A DNA stretch of 41,218 nucleotides from Gammaproteobacteria bacterium Milos-ODIII6 (GCA_029228645.1 JAPTHR010000011.1:75340-116557); one strand, 5' to 3'; numbered from the stretch's first letter, positions 27,701 through 36,784 are shown. The notes: generated by a model not told the origin, from the sequence alone. Made by a program: numbers and translations.

Positions 27701-28441
27701 GCAATCGATTCAAAGCAGGCACGCGCGCTGCTGGCTGTGGTTGAACACCTGGTACGTCGCAGTGTGTGGCTGGTGGGCGGTGATGGCTGGGCTTACGATA
27801 TCGGATCGGGTGGTCTGGACCATGTACTGTCAACCGGTCGTAATATCAATGTACTGGTGCTGGATACCGAAGTGTATTCCAATACCGGCGGGCAAATGTC
27901 CAAGGCTACACCGACCGGCGCTTCAGCAAAATTTGCATCGGCCGGTAAGCGCATCGGTAAAAAAGACCTGGCATTACAGGCGATTTCGTATGGCAATGTG
28001 TACGTCGCTCAGGTGGCGCTCGGCGCCAATCCGCAGCAAACGCTGCTGGCGATGCGTGAGGCAGAGGAATATAACGGCCCATCGGTGGTGCTCGCCTATT
28101 GCCCCTGTATTGCGCATGGCTACGATTTGCGTAAGGGACCTGACCAGCAAAAACTGGCGGTGGAGAGCGGTTATTGGCCGTTGTTGCGCTTTAACCCGGC
28201 GCTGCGCGAAGCAGGCGAACATCCGTTTGTGCTGGATTCACCCCGACCCAGAATCAGCTTCAAGGATTATGCGTACAACGAAGCGCGCTACAAGGTGCTG
28301 GCGCAGACCAACCCGGAAGAAGCGGAGAGCCTGCTGGAGGTTGCACAGCAAATGGTTGACCTGCGCTGGCAGACCTATGAATACATGACAGGGCAGGGGC
28401 CATCCGAATTCCAGCCTGTGCTGATGAATCCGGAGCAATAG
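24752..28441 (+). CDS. nifJ: Pyruvate:ferredoxin (flavodoxin) oxidoreductase
   Basis: This 1229-residue single-chain PFOR oxidises pyruvate and CoA to acetyl-CoA and CO2, reducing ferredoxin or flavodoxin. In order it has domain I with YPITPASPMAESADVWS, domain II (RVIVIMGSGGETVSE near 310), the gamma region, and a ferredoxin domain with two clusters (CIQCGNCSFACPHS and CTGCGVCVDVCPAHD). The TPP domain follows, with CAGCGETPYVRL, NATGCSSIYGGNLP, GDGWAYDIGSGG and LDTEVYSNTGGQMSKA, then a C-terminal Cys (AYCPCIAHGYD). It is slightly longer than usual because of a polar N-terminal extension of about 40 residues. GGAGG precedes ATG 24752, and it is coupled to the GltD-like gene. Confidence 0.96.
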   Translation: MNNTNTKHVSGHELSEISHDSPYHSGEAPRRDSGQQQNPEYVTVDGNEAVAHVAYQVSEVCSIYPITPASPMAESADVWSAKGITNIWGQVPDVIEMQSEGGAAGAVHGSLQAGALTTTFTSSQGLMLMLPNMYKIAGELTSTVFHVAARSLAAQALSIFGDHQDVMAARATGFAMLASNSVQEAQDMAMISHAATLQARVPFMHFFDGFRTSHEVSKISRIADHQIRAMINDEEVIAHRQRALNPDHPFIRGTAQNPDTYFQGRETVNPYYDKVPDIVSAKLEQFAELTGRQYRIYEYHGDPQAERVIVIMGSGGETVSETVKALNKRGQKLGVLLVRLFRPFAVAQFVAAFPASVQSIAVLDRCKEPGSTGEPLYQDVLTAFAESLSQGSRQSLPRIIGGRYGLSSKEFTPSMVKAVFDELALDAPKNHFTIGIHDDVTHTSLAFDKDFTIESSGMKHALFYGLGADGTVGANKNSIKIIGENTALYAQGYFVYDSRKSGSMTTSHLRFGPDPIRAPYLLHSASFVACHQFNFIFKMDVLERAADKAVFLLNSPYPAEAVWEQLPLPMQQTLIERNIQMYVIDASSVALAAGMGRRINTVMQTCFFALSGVMHKEEAIAQIKHAIEKTYSRKGSTVVEKNFNAVDAALDHLHAVNIPEKPTSALQFIPVVPENAPPFVQQVTAMMLRGEGDELPVSKMPHDGTFPSGTTQWEKRNIADFVPLWEPDICIQCGNCSFACPHSVIRSRFYHQQELEAAPDSFPSAPISARGFPETRFTLQIYLEDCTGCGVCVDVCPAHDLQDKEHKAINMSKKAPLMDAGRNNIHFFEQLPVNKRSQVDFSSVRGVQFLQPLFEFSGACAGCGETPYVRLLSQLFGPRLLVANATGCSSIYGGNLPSTPWTKNHEGQGPAWSNSLFEDNAEFGLGMRISADHQNQVARQLLKAMLPELGQELVEATLNAEQREGSEIRAQRRRVIELKEKLQAIDSKQARALLAVVEHLVRRSVWLVGGDGWAYDIGSGGLDHVLSTGRNINVLVLDTEVYSNTGGQMSKATPTGASAKFASAGKRIGKKDLALQAISYGNVYVAQVALGANPQQTLLAMREAEEYNGPSVVLAYCPCIAHGYDLRKGPDQQKLAVESGYWPLLRFNPALREAGEHPFVLDSPRPRISFKDYAYNEARYKVLAQTNPEEAESLLEVAQQMVDLRWQTYEYMTGQGPSEFQPVLMNPEQ

Positions 28442-28485
28442 ATCGTACCTGTAAATATCAGGGGTAGCGTGATACTGCACTATTT

Positions 28486-28500
28486 TTAGAGGCGCCCTTA
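28486..28500. repeat. Single terminus resembling the 167-bp element
   Basis: TTAGAGGCGCCCTTA matches the right terminus of the element at 13164-13330 in 14 of 15 bases. It lies between the convergent nifJ and phosphoketolase genes and is flanked by short CACTAT/ATAGTG arms (28478-28483, 28504-28509). Only one end is present, so it is a remnant or a chance match. Confidence 0.35.
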
Positions 28501-28501
28501 T

Positions 28502-30892
28502 TTATAGTGTCTCTGGCCAACGCCATTGCAGGATTTCCGGCATGTCCTGCCCGTGTTCGCTGATGTATTGCTGGTGTTCAACCAGCTTGTCCTGCATCTG
28601 CTGTTTCAGATAAACCCCCTGCGAGCCCAGCCCGTCAACGCGGTCGATGACATCGCAGACCAGGTGAAAACGATCCAGTTCATTGAGTACCGTCATGTCA
28701 AAGGGGGTGGTGGTGGTGCCTTCTTCCTTGTAGCCGCGCACGTGCAGGTTGTGATGGTTGTTGCGCCGATAGGTCAGGCGGTGGATCAGCCAGGGATACC
28801 CGTGAAAGGCGAAGACAATATGTTTATCCGTGGTAAACAGGGTATCGAAGTCCTTGTCGCTCAAGCCGTTCGGGTGTTCCTCTCTGGGCTGCAGGGTCAT
28901 CAGGTCGACAACGTTGATCACGCGAATTTTCAGTGCCGGCAACTGTTCACGCAGAATCTTGACGGCGGCCAGAGTTTCGATGGTCGGTACGTCACCGGCG
29001 CAGGCCATGATGACATCCGGCTCGGCGGCCTGATCGTTGCTGGCCCAGTCCCACGCGCCGATGCCTTCGTGACAGTGCTTGATGGCGGCATCCATACTCA
29101 GCCACTGTGGCTCGGGTTGTTTGCCGGCGACGATGACATTGACCCGGTCACGGCTGTTCAGACACTGCTCGGTGATACACAGTGTGGTATTGGCGTCCGG
29201 CGGCAGGTATACCCGCACGATATCGGCCTTCTTGTTGACGACATGATCGATAAAACCGGGGTCCTGGTGCGAAAAGCCATTGTGATCCTGGCGCCAGACG
29301 TGCGAGGTCAGCAGGATATTCAGCGAGGCGATGGAGCGCCGCCAGGGGATCTCCTTGCTGACCTTGAGCCACTTCGCATGCTGGTTAAACATGGAGTCGA
29401 TGATGTGGATGAAGGCTTCATAGCAGGAAAACAGACCGTGCCGGCCCGTCAGCAGGTAGCCTTCCAGCCAGCCCTGGCAGGTGTGTTCCGAGAGGATTTC
29501 CATTACCCGGCCGTCCGGCGCCAGGTGATCGTCATAGTCATAGGTCTCGGCTTCCCAGGCGCGGTTGGTGACCTCGAGCAGGGCGCCGAGTCGGTTGGAG
29601 ACGGTTTCGTCCGGCCCCATGACACGAAAGTTTTTCGTGTCTTCGTTCAATGCCATGACATCGCGTAAGTAATCACCCATACGTCGGGTGGCTTCGCCGG
29701 TCACCTTGCCGGGGGCGGGGACATCCACGGCATAGTCGTGAAAGTCCGGCAGTTTCAGGTCGCGCAACAACAGCCCACCGTTGCTATGCGGATTGCGGCT
29801 CATGCGCCGTTCCCCGGTGGGGGCAAGTTCAGCGACAGGCGGTATCAGGCAACCGTTGCTATCGAACAGCTCGTCCGGCCGGTAGCTCTTCATCCATCGT
29901 TCCAGCACCTGGATGTGTTCCGGCTTTTCCGCCAGTTGGGCAAAGGGTACCTGGTGAGCGCGCCAGTAGTCCTCGAGCTTGAGGCCGTCGAGGGTTTTCG
30001 GGCAGGTCCAGCCCTTGGGGGTGCGCAGGATGATCATCGGCCAGCGCGGCCGTTCCATGTTTGCATCCCGGCGTGCAGCCTGCTGGATGCGCTGTATATC
30101 CGCCATGGCCTGATCCAGGGTCGCCGCCATCGCCTGATGGACGGCAGCGGGATCCGAACCTTCGATCAGGTAAGGGGTGTAGCCATAGCCCTTGAACAGG
30201 GCCACCAGTTCATCACGACTGATGCGCGCCAGCACGGTGGGGTTGGCGATCTTGTAGCCGTTCAGATGCAGGATGGGTAGCACCGCGCCGTCGCGTTGCG
30301 GATCGAGAAACTTGTTGGAATGCCAGGCGGTAGCGGCCGGGCCGGTTTCCGCTTCACCGTCGCCCACCACGCAGGCAACGATCAGATCCGGATTATCGAA
30401 GGCTGCGCCGTAGGCATGGCTGAGGGAGTAGCCCAGTTCGCCGCCTTCATGGATCGAGCCCGGGGTTTCCGGTGCGGTGTGGCTGGGAATACCGCCGGGG
30501 AAAGAGAACTGGCGAAACAGCTTTTTTATGCCTTCCCGGTCCTGGCTGATATTGGGATAAAGCTCGCTGTAGCTGCCTTCGAGCCAGGTGTTGGCGATGA
30601 TGCCGGGTGCGCCGTGGCCGGGCCCGGTGACAAACATCATGTTCAGATCACGCGCGCGGATGACCCGGTTGAGATGGGCGTAAATCATATTCAGGCCAGG
30701 CGTGGTGCCCCAGTGGCCGAGCAGGCGCGGTTTGATATGCTCGATTGTCAGTGGTTGTTGCAGCAAGGGATTATCGAGCAGATAGATCTGACCGATGGAT
30801 AAATAATTCGCCGCCCGCCACCGGGCATCGATGCCTTGCAGTTCGTCAGCGGACAGCGGTGTGCTGTTGATGGAGAAGTGTGAGGCAATCAT
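28502..30892 (-). CDS. xfp: Phosphoketolase (Xfp family)
   Basis: This 796-residue TPP enzyme phosphorolytically cleaves xylulose-5-phosphate and/or fructose-6-phosphate to acetyl phosphate plus glyceraldehyde-3-phosphate or erythrose-4-phosphate. It shows family motifs [55 protein letters not shown], the TPP/Mg motif [29 protein letters not shown], and C-terminal [14 protein letters not shown] 30892 gives the normal N-terminus and overlaps the ackA remnant stop (ATGA). The C5 versus C6 preference cannot be read here. The gene converges with nifJ and is led by the broken acetate kinase gene in what was probably an ackA-xfp operon. Confidence 0.95.
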   Translation of the reverse strand: MIASHFSINSTPLSADELQGIDARWRAANYLSIGQIYLLDNPLLQQPLTIEHIKPRLLGHWGTTPGLNMIYAHLNRVIRARDLNMMFVTGPGHGAPGIIANTWLEGSYSELYPNISQDREGIKKLFRQFSFPGGIPSHTAPETPGSIHEGGELGYSLSHAYGAAFDNPDLIVACVVGDGEAETGPAATAWHSNKFLDPQRDGAVLPILHLNGYKIANPTVLARISRDELVALFKGYGYTPYLIEGSDPAAVHQAMAATLDQAMADIQRIQQAARRDANMERPRWPMIILRTPKGWTCPKTLDGLKLEDYWRAHQVPFAQLAEKPEHIQVLERWMKSYRPDELFDSNGCLIPPVAELAPTGERRMSRNPHSNGGLLLRDLKLPDFHDYAVDVPAPGKVTGEATRRMGDYLRDVMALNEDTKNFRVMGPDETVSNRLGALLEVTNRAWEAETYDYDDHLAPDGRVMEILSEHTCQGWLEGYLLTGRHGLFSCYEAFIHIIDSMFNQHAKWLKVSKEIPWRRSIASLNILLTSHVWRQDHNGFSHQDPGFIDHVVNKKADIVRVYLPPDANTTLCITEQCLNSRDRVNVIVAGKQPEPQWLSMDAAIKHCHEGIGAWDWASNDQAAEPDVIMACAGDVPTIETLAAVKILREQLPALKIRVINVVDLMTLQPREEHPNGLSDKDFDTLFTTDKHIVFAFHGYPWLIHRLTYRRNNHHNLHVRGYKEEGTTTTPFDMTVLNELDRFHLVCDVIDRVDGLGSQGVYLKQQMQDKLVEHQQYISEHGQDMPEILQWRWPETL

Positions 30893-31410
30893 CTCATGGT
30901 CCTTTGTTCGAGTACGTGCGGGCTGTGCCGGGCGATGACCGACTCCTCGTCGGTGCGGATTACCCAGGCTTGGACAGGGCTGTCCGGTCTGCTGATCCGT
31001 GTGTGCTTGAGTTGGTTGGCATCCGTATCTAGCGCAAGCCCCAACCATTCATTGCGTTTGCAAATGGCTTCACGTATCGACGCATGCAAAAGCCGGCCAC
31101 CGGGCACGATACGATGCCCCGCCGCGGTCAGTTGCAACGCGGGCTGCTGTTCGGCAAGCCAATCCAGCAGGATTCGCAGGGCCTGGGCACGATCAGCGAT
31201 GCTTATGTCCCTGGCAATCACCGGAGCACCACTGGTTTCCCCGGCACGGTCATCGTAGACACGAAAATGTCACGCATTGCCGATGGCGGTGAACTTGCCC
31301 CGGTACAGGCAATCTGGTGTCTCCGCTTCATGGATGGCAAACAACGCAAACTTGAGGCTGGACGAACCACTGTTAAGCGAAAGCAGGGTCGGGTTCTTGT
31401 CGCTGTCCAT
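30889..31410 (-). pseudogene. ackA: Acetate kinase, nonsense and large internal deletion
   Basis: From ATG 31410 it reads the acetate kinase N-terminus LLSLNSGSSSLKFALFAI (phosphate-binding motif). TGA at 31270-31272 interrupts it in the same frame, perhaps a CGA codon originally. It continues to AAGHRIVPGG, where the family has HRIVHGG, so a His used in the active-site region is also changed. About 200-250 residues are then missing (junction near 31090), and the C-terminal part follows: [40 protein letters not shown]. The ATP-binding and catalytic core is absent, so no acetate kinase can be made. It precedes phosphoketolase with a 4-base overlap. Confidence 0.85.
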
Positions 31411-31416
31411 GCTGTC

Positions 31417-31821
31417 TTACATTACAAAACGGGGGTGTGTGGGTCCCATTTGCAACCAGAACACGGCGTCAAACAGGAACCACTGCAGAAATATAAAACC
31501 GGCGATCGCCAGTAGCGCCATAATGACTGCGGCAAGCAGGGCATCACCAAAACTGTCCACCTCAAAACCGGACACTATGCCAGCGGTAATTTTGACCATC
31601 AGCGCATTGATCAGCAGTGCGAATAAACCAAATGTCAACACGGTCAATGGCAACGTCAGTATCCAGAGCAGGGGGCGAATAACGGCGTTGACGATGCCCA
31701 GCACCAGCGCGGCCAGCAGCAAACTGCCCACGGACTGCGCCCGCACACCGGGTACCAGCAGCGTGACCAGCCATAACCCTGTTGCGGTAATCAACCAGAT
31801 AACCAGAAGTCCGATCAGCAT
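31417..31821 (-). CDS. Phage holin family (family IV-like) membrane protein
   Basis: This 134-residue protein of the phage-holin family IV type is widespread in bacterial chromosomes away from prophages. It has four hydrophobic segments (about 3-24, 33-52, 54-78, 90-118), with the family-like motif NAVIRPLLWILTLPLTVLTFGLFALLINALM in the middle. The role is unknown; a membrane effect is inferred from the fold. No lysin or other phage gene is near. A copy of its first 34 bases lies at 21120-21153. Confidence 0.85.
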   Translation of the reverse strand: MLIGLLVIWLITATGLWLVTLLVPGVRAQSVGSLLLAALVLGIVNAVIRPLLWILTLPLTVLTFGLFALLINALMVKITAGIVSGFEVDSFGDALLAAVIMALLAIAGFIFLQWFLFDAVFWLQMGPTHPRFVM

Positions 31822-31849
31822 AGCGAGCCCATTTGATTAAAAGGTTACG

Positions 31850-32356
31850 TCATAACCAGATACTGGCAAATCCGTGCCCCAAGCCCAGATAAAGTGCGAC
31901 CCAGAGCAGGCAGGCCGGCAGGTCATACAAATAAAAGCGCTGCGGGGATATCCCCGAAATACCAGCCAATGGCGGTACCATTGGATGAACAAACCAGACG
32001 AAGCGACCGATGGCGATGCCCAAGGCACCATAGCGATCCAGGTAGTTGGAGGCCTTGGAACGCTTTTGCAAAAAGCGCGTTTTATGCAAACGATGATGCC
32101 ATTCCTCTGAACTCAGAAGCCCCAACCAATAACCCAGACTGTCACCCAGCATGGCACCGAGGGCGGCAAGGAGCCAGGTTTCAACAAAGGGTAAAACGCC
32201 ACTCGCCGTGAGCGCGCCCAGCGACAGGGTAATGAAAATACCCGGTAGCATCAGCCCGACCAGCGGGGCAGACTCGAGCGTCATGAGGATGACGATACCC
32301 AGATACCCCCATTGCCTCACCCAGTCCTGTACCATCACCAGGTCGGTTTCGTTCAT
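31850..32356 (-). CDS. DedA-family membrane protein
   Basis: This 168-residue integral membrane protein of the DedA (VTT/SNARE-associated) family is involved in phospholipid scrambling, membrane potential and envelope homeostasis in studied members. Motifs are LESAPLVGLMLPGIFITLSLGAL (family E and P positions), GAMLGDSLGYWLG, and the conserved basic pattern IGRFVWFVHPMVPPLAGISG (the usual GRF/R...R..P.aG motif). The sequence is shorter than many DedA proteins (around 200). It is separated from the holin-type gene by 28 bases in the same direction and may share its transcript. Confidence 0.9.
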   Translation of the reverse strand: MNETDLVMVQDWVRQWGYLGIVILMTLESAPLVGLMLPGIFITLSLGALTASGVLPFVETWLLAALGAMLGDSLGYWLGLLSSEEWHHRLHKTRFLQKRSKASNYLDRYGALGIAIGRFVWFVHPMVPPLAGISGISPQRFYLYDLPACLLWVALYLGLGHGFASIWL

Positions 32357-32396
32357 CGATGTTCCTTGATTACCAATCCGGTAACGTTACAGATAA

Positions 32397-33134
32397 TCAA
32401 TCTGGCCGGTGACCGACATCTTGAGTCATCAGCTCATACAACCAGTGGGTCATATCGCGCAGTTCTTCGAGATCGCTTTCTGTTAGCGACGAAGCATGAT
32501 CGGCATTCGGCATGGACAAAACTTTCATGGGCCCATTGTAATCCGTCATAATCTGACGCTGGATATCAGCCGGCACAACGCGATCTTCCTGGGCAGAAAC
32601 AAAAATCGCGGGCGCTGATGCCTGCTGGGCATTGCTGATGCTGTCCAGTTCAGGCGGTATCTGCGCAGCAATACCGCGCGTCAACCAATTGAAGTGCCAC
32701 CAGGCCGATTGCGCCGCGATGAGCTCACGCAGGGCCGGTGGATTCTGCATCATTACCCCTTCCACTCTGAAGTGCGCCGCCAGATAAAGCGAACTCACAC
32801 TACCGAGACTGCCGCCGGCCACTATCACGGGAGTTTCGCCAGCCACCTGACGGATCGCTTTCAAGGCCCGTTCCGCTGCCGCTGGCAATTTCTGCAGGCT
32901 TGCTGTGCCACGGCTGTTACCATAGCCAGGTGGATTGACTGCCCATATTTCGGCGCACCGCTGTGACCAGCTGTCTTCCACAAAATCAGTGCAGTGCTCG
33001 GCACGACTGGCGGTTCCGGGAAACTCCAACAGATACAGGTCCGGTGCTCCCTGTGTATCAGCACCAACACGGTGGACCCACACCTCCAGCTCACCACCCT
33101 CATGAAAAAGCAGCAGGGGCTTTCTTCGCGGCAT
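32397..33134 (-). CDS. Alpha/beta hydrolase
   Basis: This 245-residue alpha/beta-hydrolase-fold protein carries the nucleophile elbow GGSLGSVSSLYLA (Ser near 109), a later acidic residue in SAQEDRVVPADIQ, and the catalytic His in NADHASSLTESDL, so the triad appears complete. The cap region contains several Trp (SAWWHFNWLTRG). The substrate is unknown. It has no signal peptide and is probably cytoplasmic. It lies 40 bases upstream of the DedA gene on the same strand and could be part of the same transcription unit. Confidence 0.85.
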   Translation of the reverse strand: MPRRKPLLLFHEGGELEVWVHRVGADTQGAPDLYLLEFPGTASRAEHCTDFVEDSWSQRCAEIWAVNPPGYGNSRGTASLQKLPAAAERALKAIRQVAGETPVIVAGGSLGSVSSLYLAAHFRVEGVMMQNPPALRELIAAQSAWWHFNWLTRGIAAQIPPELDSISNAQQASAPAIFVSAQEDRVVPADIQRQIMTDYNGPMKVLSMPNADHASSLTESDLEELRDMTHWLYELMTQDVGHRPD

Positions 33135-33265
33135 ATGAAGGCGTTGTCGTGTGGGCTGAAGAATAATTCTGTCGGTTAACCAGCTTATAAAAACTGTTGG
33201 TCAGTTCTATGAATTCGCGCATGAAAAGCCAGAAAACATGAAAATACTCAGGAGATTCCGGTCCG

Positions 33266-34561
33266 GTGTCTGACAAGAAACCCATGACCGTCTTAGCGGC
33301 CGCTTCGCTCGGCATCGGCTCCATGGTCGGCGCTGGTATTTTTGCCCTGATGGGTGAGGCCGGCGCCATTGCCGGCAGTGCCGTCTATCTGTCTTTTATC
33401 CTCGGTGGCATTGTCGCTCTGCTCAGTGGTTATTCGCTGGCCAGGCTGGGTGCGCGTTACCCGGCGGCAGGGGGCATTGTCGAATATCTGGTACAGAGTT
33501 ACGGCGTGGGACTGTTCTCTGGCGCCATGGCGATCATGCTCTATATCGCGGCGCTGGTGGCGCTGGCGCTCGTGGCTAAAACCTTCGGTAGTTATGCCAT
33601 CACTTTCTTTCACCTGGGAGAAGCGTCACATCTGTGGGTCAATGGTTTCGCCAACGGCATCATCATTCTGTTTGTATTGATTAACCTCGAAGGTGCCAGC
33701 AGCGTTGCCCGATGGGAAAAACCGATCGTGGCATTCAAGGTGCTGATCCTGATCGGCTTTGCCGTGACAGGCCTGATCTTTTCCAGGCCGGAACTGCTCT
33801 CGCCGTCACTTTACCCCGAAAGCAAGATGGTTCTATACAGCCTGGCGATCACCTTCTTTGCCTTTGAAGGCTTTCGGGTTATCACCAATGCGGCTGAGGA
33901 TATGCCGGACCCGGCCAGAACCCTGCCTCGTGCGATCCTGCTGGCCATCGTTCTGGTGATGTTTTTATATATTGCGGTAGCGCTGGCGGTGTTTGGTAAC
34001 CTGGATGTGGAGCAGGTCATTAAGGCCAAGGATTTTGCCCTGGCCCAGGCCGCCTATCCCGTTTTTGGTGCGGCAGGTTTTACGATTGTCGCTATCGCCG
34101 CGCTCATTTCCACCGCTTCTTCGATCAATGCCAATCTCTACGCGGTGACCAATGTTACCTATCAAATGGCCAAGGACGGGGAGTTGCCGTGTGAATTCGG
34201 CAAGCCCATTGGTCATTCACGCGATGGGCTGCTGATCAGTGGCGGCCTGATTATATTGATGACGGATTTTTTTCCGTTGTCGGAAATTGCCGCCGTGGGA
34301 TCGATTGCCATCCTGATTGTCCATTTGATCGTACACCTGGGTCATTTCAAGATACGACGTGAGACCGGGGCATCAGCAGCTATCCTGCTGTTGGCGATAC
34401 TGGCTGCACTGTTGGCGATTGGCTTTGCCGTAAGCTATTCGATAAAAACCTCTCCGAACATTATCTGGTTTGTGCTTGGCGCATTGATTTGTGCCTTTGT
34501 CACCGAATTCCTGCTCCATCAGTTCACGGGAAGGCGTATTCAGACACGGACACCGGAGTAG
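33266..34561 (+). CDS. APC-superfamily amino-acid permease
   Basis: This 431-residue permease has about 12 transmembrane segments. The N-terminal signature ASLGIGSMVGAGIFALMGEAG (TM1 with the unwound GxG) and RLGARYPAAGGIVEYL (family loop) are present. TM8-region LISTASSINANLYAVTNVTYQMAKDGELP is the segment also seen in the broken permease at 40174. It starts with GTG, with AGGAG about ten bases upstream. The substrate is unknown. Unlike the two broken relatives in the window it is complete and shows no frame lesion. Confidence 0.9.
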   Translation: MSDKKPMTVLAAASLGIGSMVGAGIFALMGEAGAIAGSAVYLSFILGGIVALLSGYSLARLGARYPAAGGIVEYLVQSYGVGLFSGAMAIMLYIAALVALALVAKTFGSYAITFFHLGEASHLWVNGFANGIIILFVLINLEGASSVARWEKPIVAFKVLILIGFAVTGLIFSRPELLSPSLYPESKMVLYSLAITFFAFEGFRVITNAAEDMPDPARTLPRAILLAIVLVMFLYIAVALAVFGNLDVEQVIKAKDFALAQAAYPVFGAAGFTIVAIAALISTASSINANLYAVTNVTYQMAKDGELPCEFGKPIGHSRDGLLISGGLIILMTDFFPLSEIAAVGSIAILIVHLIVHLGHFKIRRETGASAAILLLAILAALLAIGFAVSYSIKTSPNIIWFVLGALICAFVTEFLLHQFTGRRIQTRTPE

Positions 34562-34607
34562 TTGTATATAGTCGCCGCCAATCAAACCTTGTATCACAGG
34601 GCGGTGA

Positions 34608-36665
34608 TCAAGCGCGTATCAGGACGACAACCGAGCGCGCCTTCACCCTGTAATGCAGGTTTTGCAAGACCTGTTCATTGCCCGGTTCGGCGATATCGTC
34701 GGGGTTATCCATGCCTGTATCCACGACACGCCGCCAGTTGGCGGCGACACCTTCCTGAATGGTGAACGTCAAATCCTGGCACCAAGCATTTATCATCACA
34801 TAGATGTCATGATCATTCTGTGACGCGCCGTGCAGGCAGTAGGCCAGCGTATGTGAATGATCAGCACGGTCGACTTCGGGGCCTGTGCCATACCAGGCGA
34901 TATCGTCGCGCCAGAACCGACTGCGGCCAAGCGATGGGTGAGCTTTGCGAAAGGCGATCATGTTGCGGAAAAAGCGGAACATGTCCTGATGGGTGTCCAG
35001 CAGGTCCCAGTTCAGCCAGCTGATTTCATTGTCCTGGTTGTAGGGGTTATTGTTGCCCGACTGGGTCTGCATGAATTCATCCCCGGCGCGAATCATCGGT
35101 GTGCCGTTGGCGAGCAACAACAGGCAGCAGAAATTCTTGATTTGGCGCTGTCGCAACTGCATCACGGCGTGCGGCACATTGCTGTCGCCTTCCCAGCCAC
35201 AGTTCCAGGAATCGTTATGATCGGAGCCATCGGTGTTGCCGTGGCCATTGATTTCGTTATGTTTGTGGTTGTAGGAGACCAGGTCATAAAGCGTAAAGCC
35301 GTCATGGGCGGTTATAAAATTGACGCTCTGGTAAGGGTGATAAGCTTCCATCAACGAATCCGGGAACAGGTCATCGCTGCCGTAAAGCCGCTGCATCAGT
35401 GCATTGACCAGCCCGTTGTCACCGCGGACAAAACGGCGCACATCATCGCGGAACTTGCCGTTCCATTGTCGCCAGCTGATGCCGGGAAAGGTGCGCCCCA
35501 GTTGATAGCTGGAGATGTCCCAGGCCTCGGCGATCAAACGTACGTTGGCCAGGTCAGGGTCGGAACGAATCGCAGAGATAATCGGCGCATCTTCCAGGTT
35601 CACCGAACCGTCGCTGCTGCGGGTAAAGATCGAGGCCAGGTCAAAACGGAAACCATCCACTCCCATTTCTTTGACCCAGTAGCGCAGACTGTCCAGCACC
35701 ATGCTGCGTACATAGCGATTGGCGGTGTGCAGCACATTACCGGTGCCGGCATCGTTGCGGTAAAAACGCCGCTCGTTTTTCAGCAGGTAATAGGAGGTGT
35801 TATCGATGCCGCGAAAGCTGTAGGTTGGTCCGTGTTCATCGCCTTCGCCGCTATGGTTATAAACGACATCCAGGATGACCTCGATATCCGCTCGGTGAAA
35901 GGCGCTGAGCATCTCCCTGAATTCATCCAATAAGGAACCTGGCGAAGCAGTACTGCCGTACAGGTGATGCGGTGCGAAAAATGACAGTGGCATATAGCCC
36001 CAGTAGTCCTTCGACTGCGGATCAAACTGGAATACCGGCATCAGTTCGACAGCGGTAATGCCGAGAGACTGCAAGTAGGGGATTTTGTCTACCAGGCCTG
36101 CAAAGGTGCCGCGCCTGTCCGGGGCTACACCGGAAGCCGGGTGCCGGGTAAACCCCCTGACGTGTAATTCGTAGATAATCGTGTCATGCGTGTGCTGGGG
36201 TTTTTGATTCTGGTTGACGGTGCCGACATCTGAATGTGCCTGAATAACACCCAACGGTGCCTTGCCGATGTTCGATCCAGGCTGAATGGCGGCATGACGG
36301 TCAAACATCGGCGGAAAAAAAACGGCCCGGCTATAGGGGTCCAGCAGGCTTTTCTGCGGATCAAAGCGGTGGCCTTCCTTCAGGTCAAATGGACCGTCAA
36401 TCTGGTAAGCATAGTAATGGGCATCGTTCACCTCTGCTGCCGGCAAGCGGCAGTGCCACACGCGGCCGGATTTATTCAGCAAGGGGTTAAACGGGTATGT
36501 GTATTGTGGGTTTTGTAAATCGTTTTCACGGTATAGATGCAGCGTAACGGCAGCGGCATGTTTGCTATACAGGGCGAAATTCCAGGCTTGTTGTGACGAG
36601 ACAAAACTGACGCCCAAAGGTCGGGGTGATCCTTCCAATGCTTCCCAGTCATTCATGGACATCAT
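34608..36665 (-). CDS. glgX: Glycogen debranching enzyme GlgX
   Basis: This 685-residue GH13 isoamylase-type enzyme removes alpha-1,6 branches from phosphorylase-limit glycogen. It has an N-terminal CBM48-like region (GVSFVSSQQAWNFALYSKHA), then TIIYELHVRGFT, GITAVELMPVFQFD, DVVYNHSGEGDEHGP, the nucleophile Asp in DGFRFDLASIF, acid/base Glu in LIAEAWDISSY, and the transition-state Asp in FITAHDGFTLYDL, plus GTPMIRAGDEF. I prefer the start at ATG 36665; the frame extends to 36791, but that part overlaps the divergent gene region and looks non-coding. No other glycogen gene is in the window. Confidence 0.93.
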   Translation of the reverse strand: MMSMNDWEALEGSPRPLGVSFVSSQQAWNFALYSKHAAAVTLHLYRENDLQNPQYTYPFNPLLNKSGRVWHCRLPAAEVNDAHYYAYQIDGPFDLKEGHRFDPQKSLLDPYSRAVFFPPMFDRHAAIQPGSNIGKAPLGVIQAHSDVGTVNQNQKPQHTHDTIIYELHVRGFTRHPASGVAPDRRGTFAGLVDKIPYLQSLGITAVELMPVFQFDPQSKDYWGYMPLSFFAPHHLYGSTASPGSLLDEFREMLSAFHRADIEVILDVVYNHSGEGDEHGPTYSFRGIDNTSYYLLKNERRFYRNDAGTGNVLHTANRYVRSMVLDSLRYWVKEMGVDGFRFDLASIFTRSSDGSVNLEDAPIISAIRSDPDLANVRLIAEAWDISSYQLGRTFPGISWRQWNGKFRDDVRRFVRGDNGLVNALMQRLYGSDDLFPDSLMEAYHPYQSVNFITAHDGFTLYDLVSYNHKHNEINGHGNTDGSDHNDSWNCGWEGDSNVPHAVMQLRQRQIKNFCCLLLLANGTPMIRAGDEFMQTQSGNNNPYNQDNEISWLNWDLLDTHQDMFRFFRNMIAFRKAHPSLGRSRFWRDDIAWYGTGPEVDRADHSHTLAYCLHGASQNDHDIYVMINAWCQDLTFTIQEGVAANWRRVVDTGMDNPDDIAEPGNEQVLQNLHYRVKARSVVVLIRA

Positions 36666-36760
36666 CTTGGTGTTGTGATGTTTGTAGTGCCGGTTGAGAA
36701 CATTAGCCTGAGTAACACGATTATCCCATGAAGCAAAATTATCAAGCAGTTTTTGAATAC

Positions 36761-36784
36761 CTGCTGTCACCCAGGTGGCAGCAG
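36761..36784. promoter_or_regulatory. Near-perfect 24-bp palindrome between glgX and the LOG gene
   Basis: CTGCTGTCACCCAGGTGGCAGCAG is symmetric except at one internal pair and the centre. It lies about 96 bases before glgX and 65 bases before the LOG-family gene, which diverge. The complement of 36764-36779 (GCCACCTGGGTGACAG) matches the ppsA-upstream motif at 15 of 16 bases. This is a good operator candidate for a dimeric repressor or activator. Confidence 0.4.

Noticed and set aside
28526..29668. 380-codon plus-strand frame opposite xfp, and similar one at 34857-35933 opposite glgX
   Set aside because: Both are shadows of well-supported GC-rich genes.
31417..31821. Prophage lysis cassette
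   Set aside because: The holin-family IV protein is commonly chromosomal, and its neighbours are DedA and metabolic genes.
32139..32149. Extra copy of the operator core CTGGGTGACAG
   Set aside because: It is inside the DedA coding region, where the bases encode Leu-Gly-Asp-Ser; the variant at 17716-17726 is similarly within the aldolase gene.
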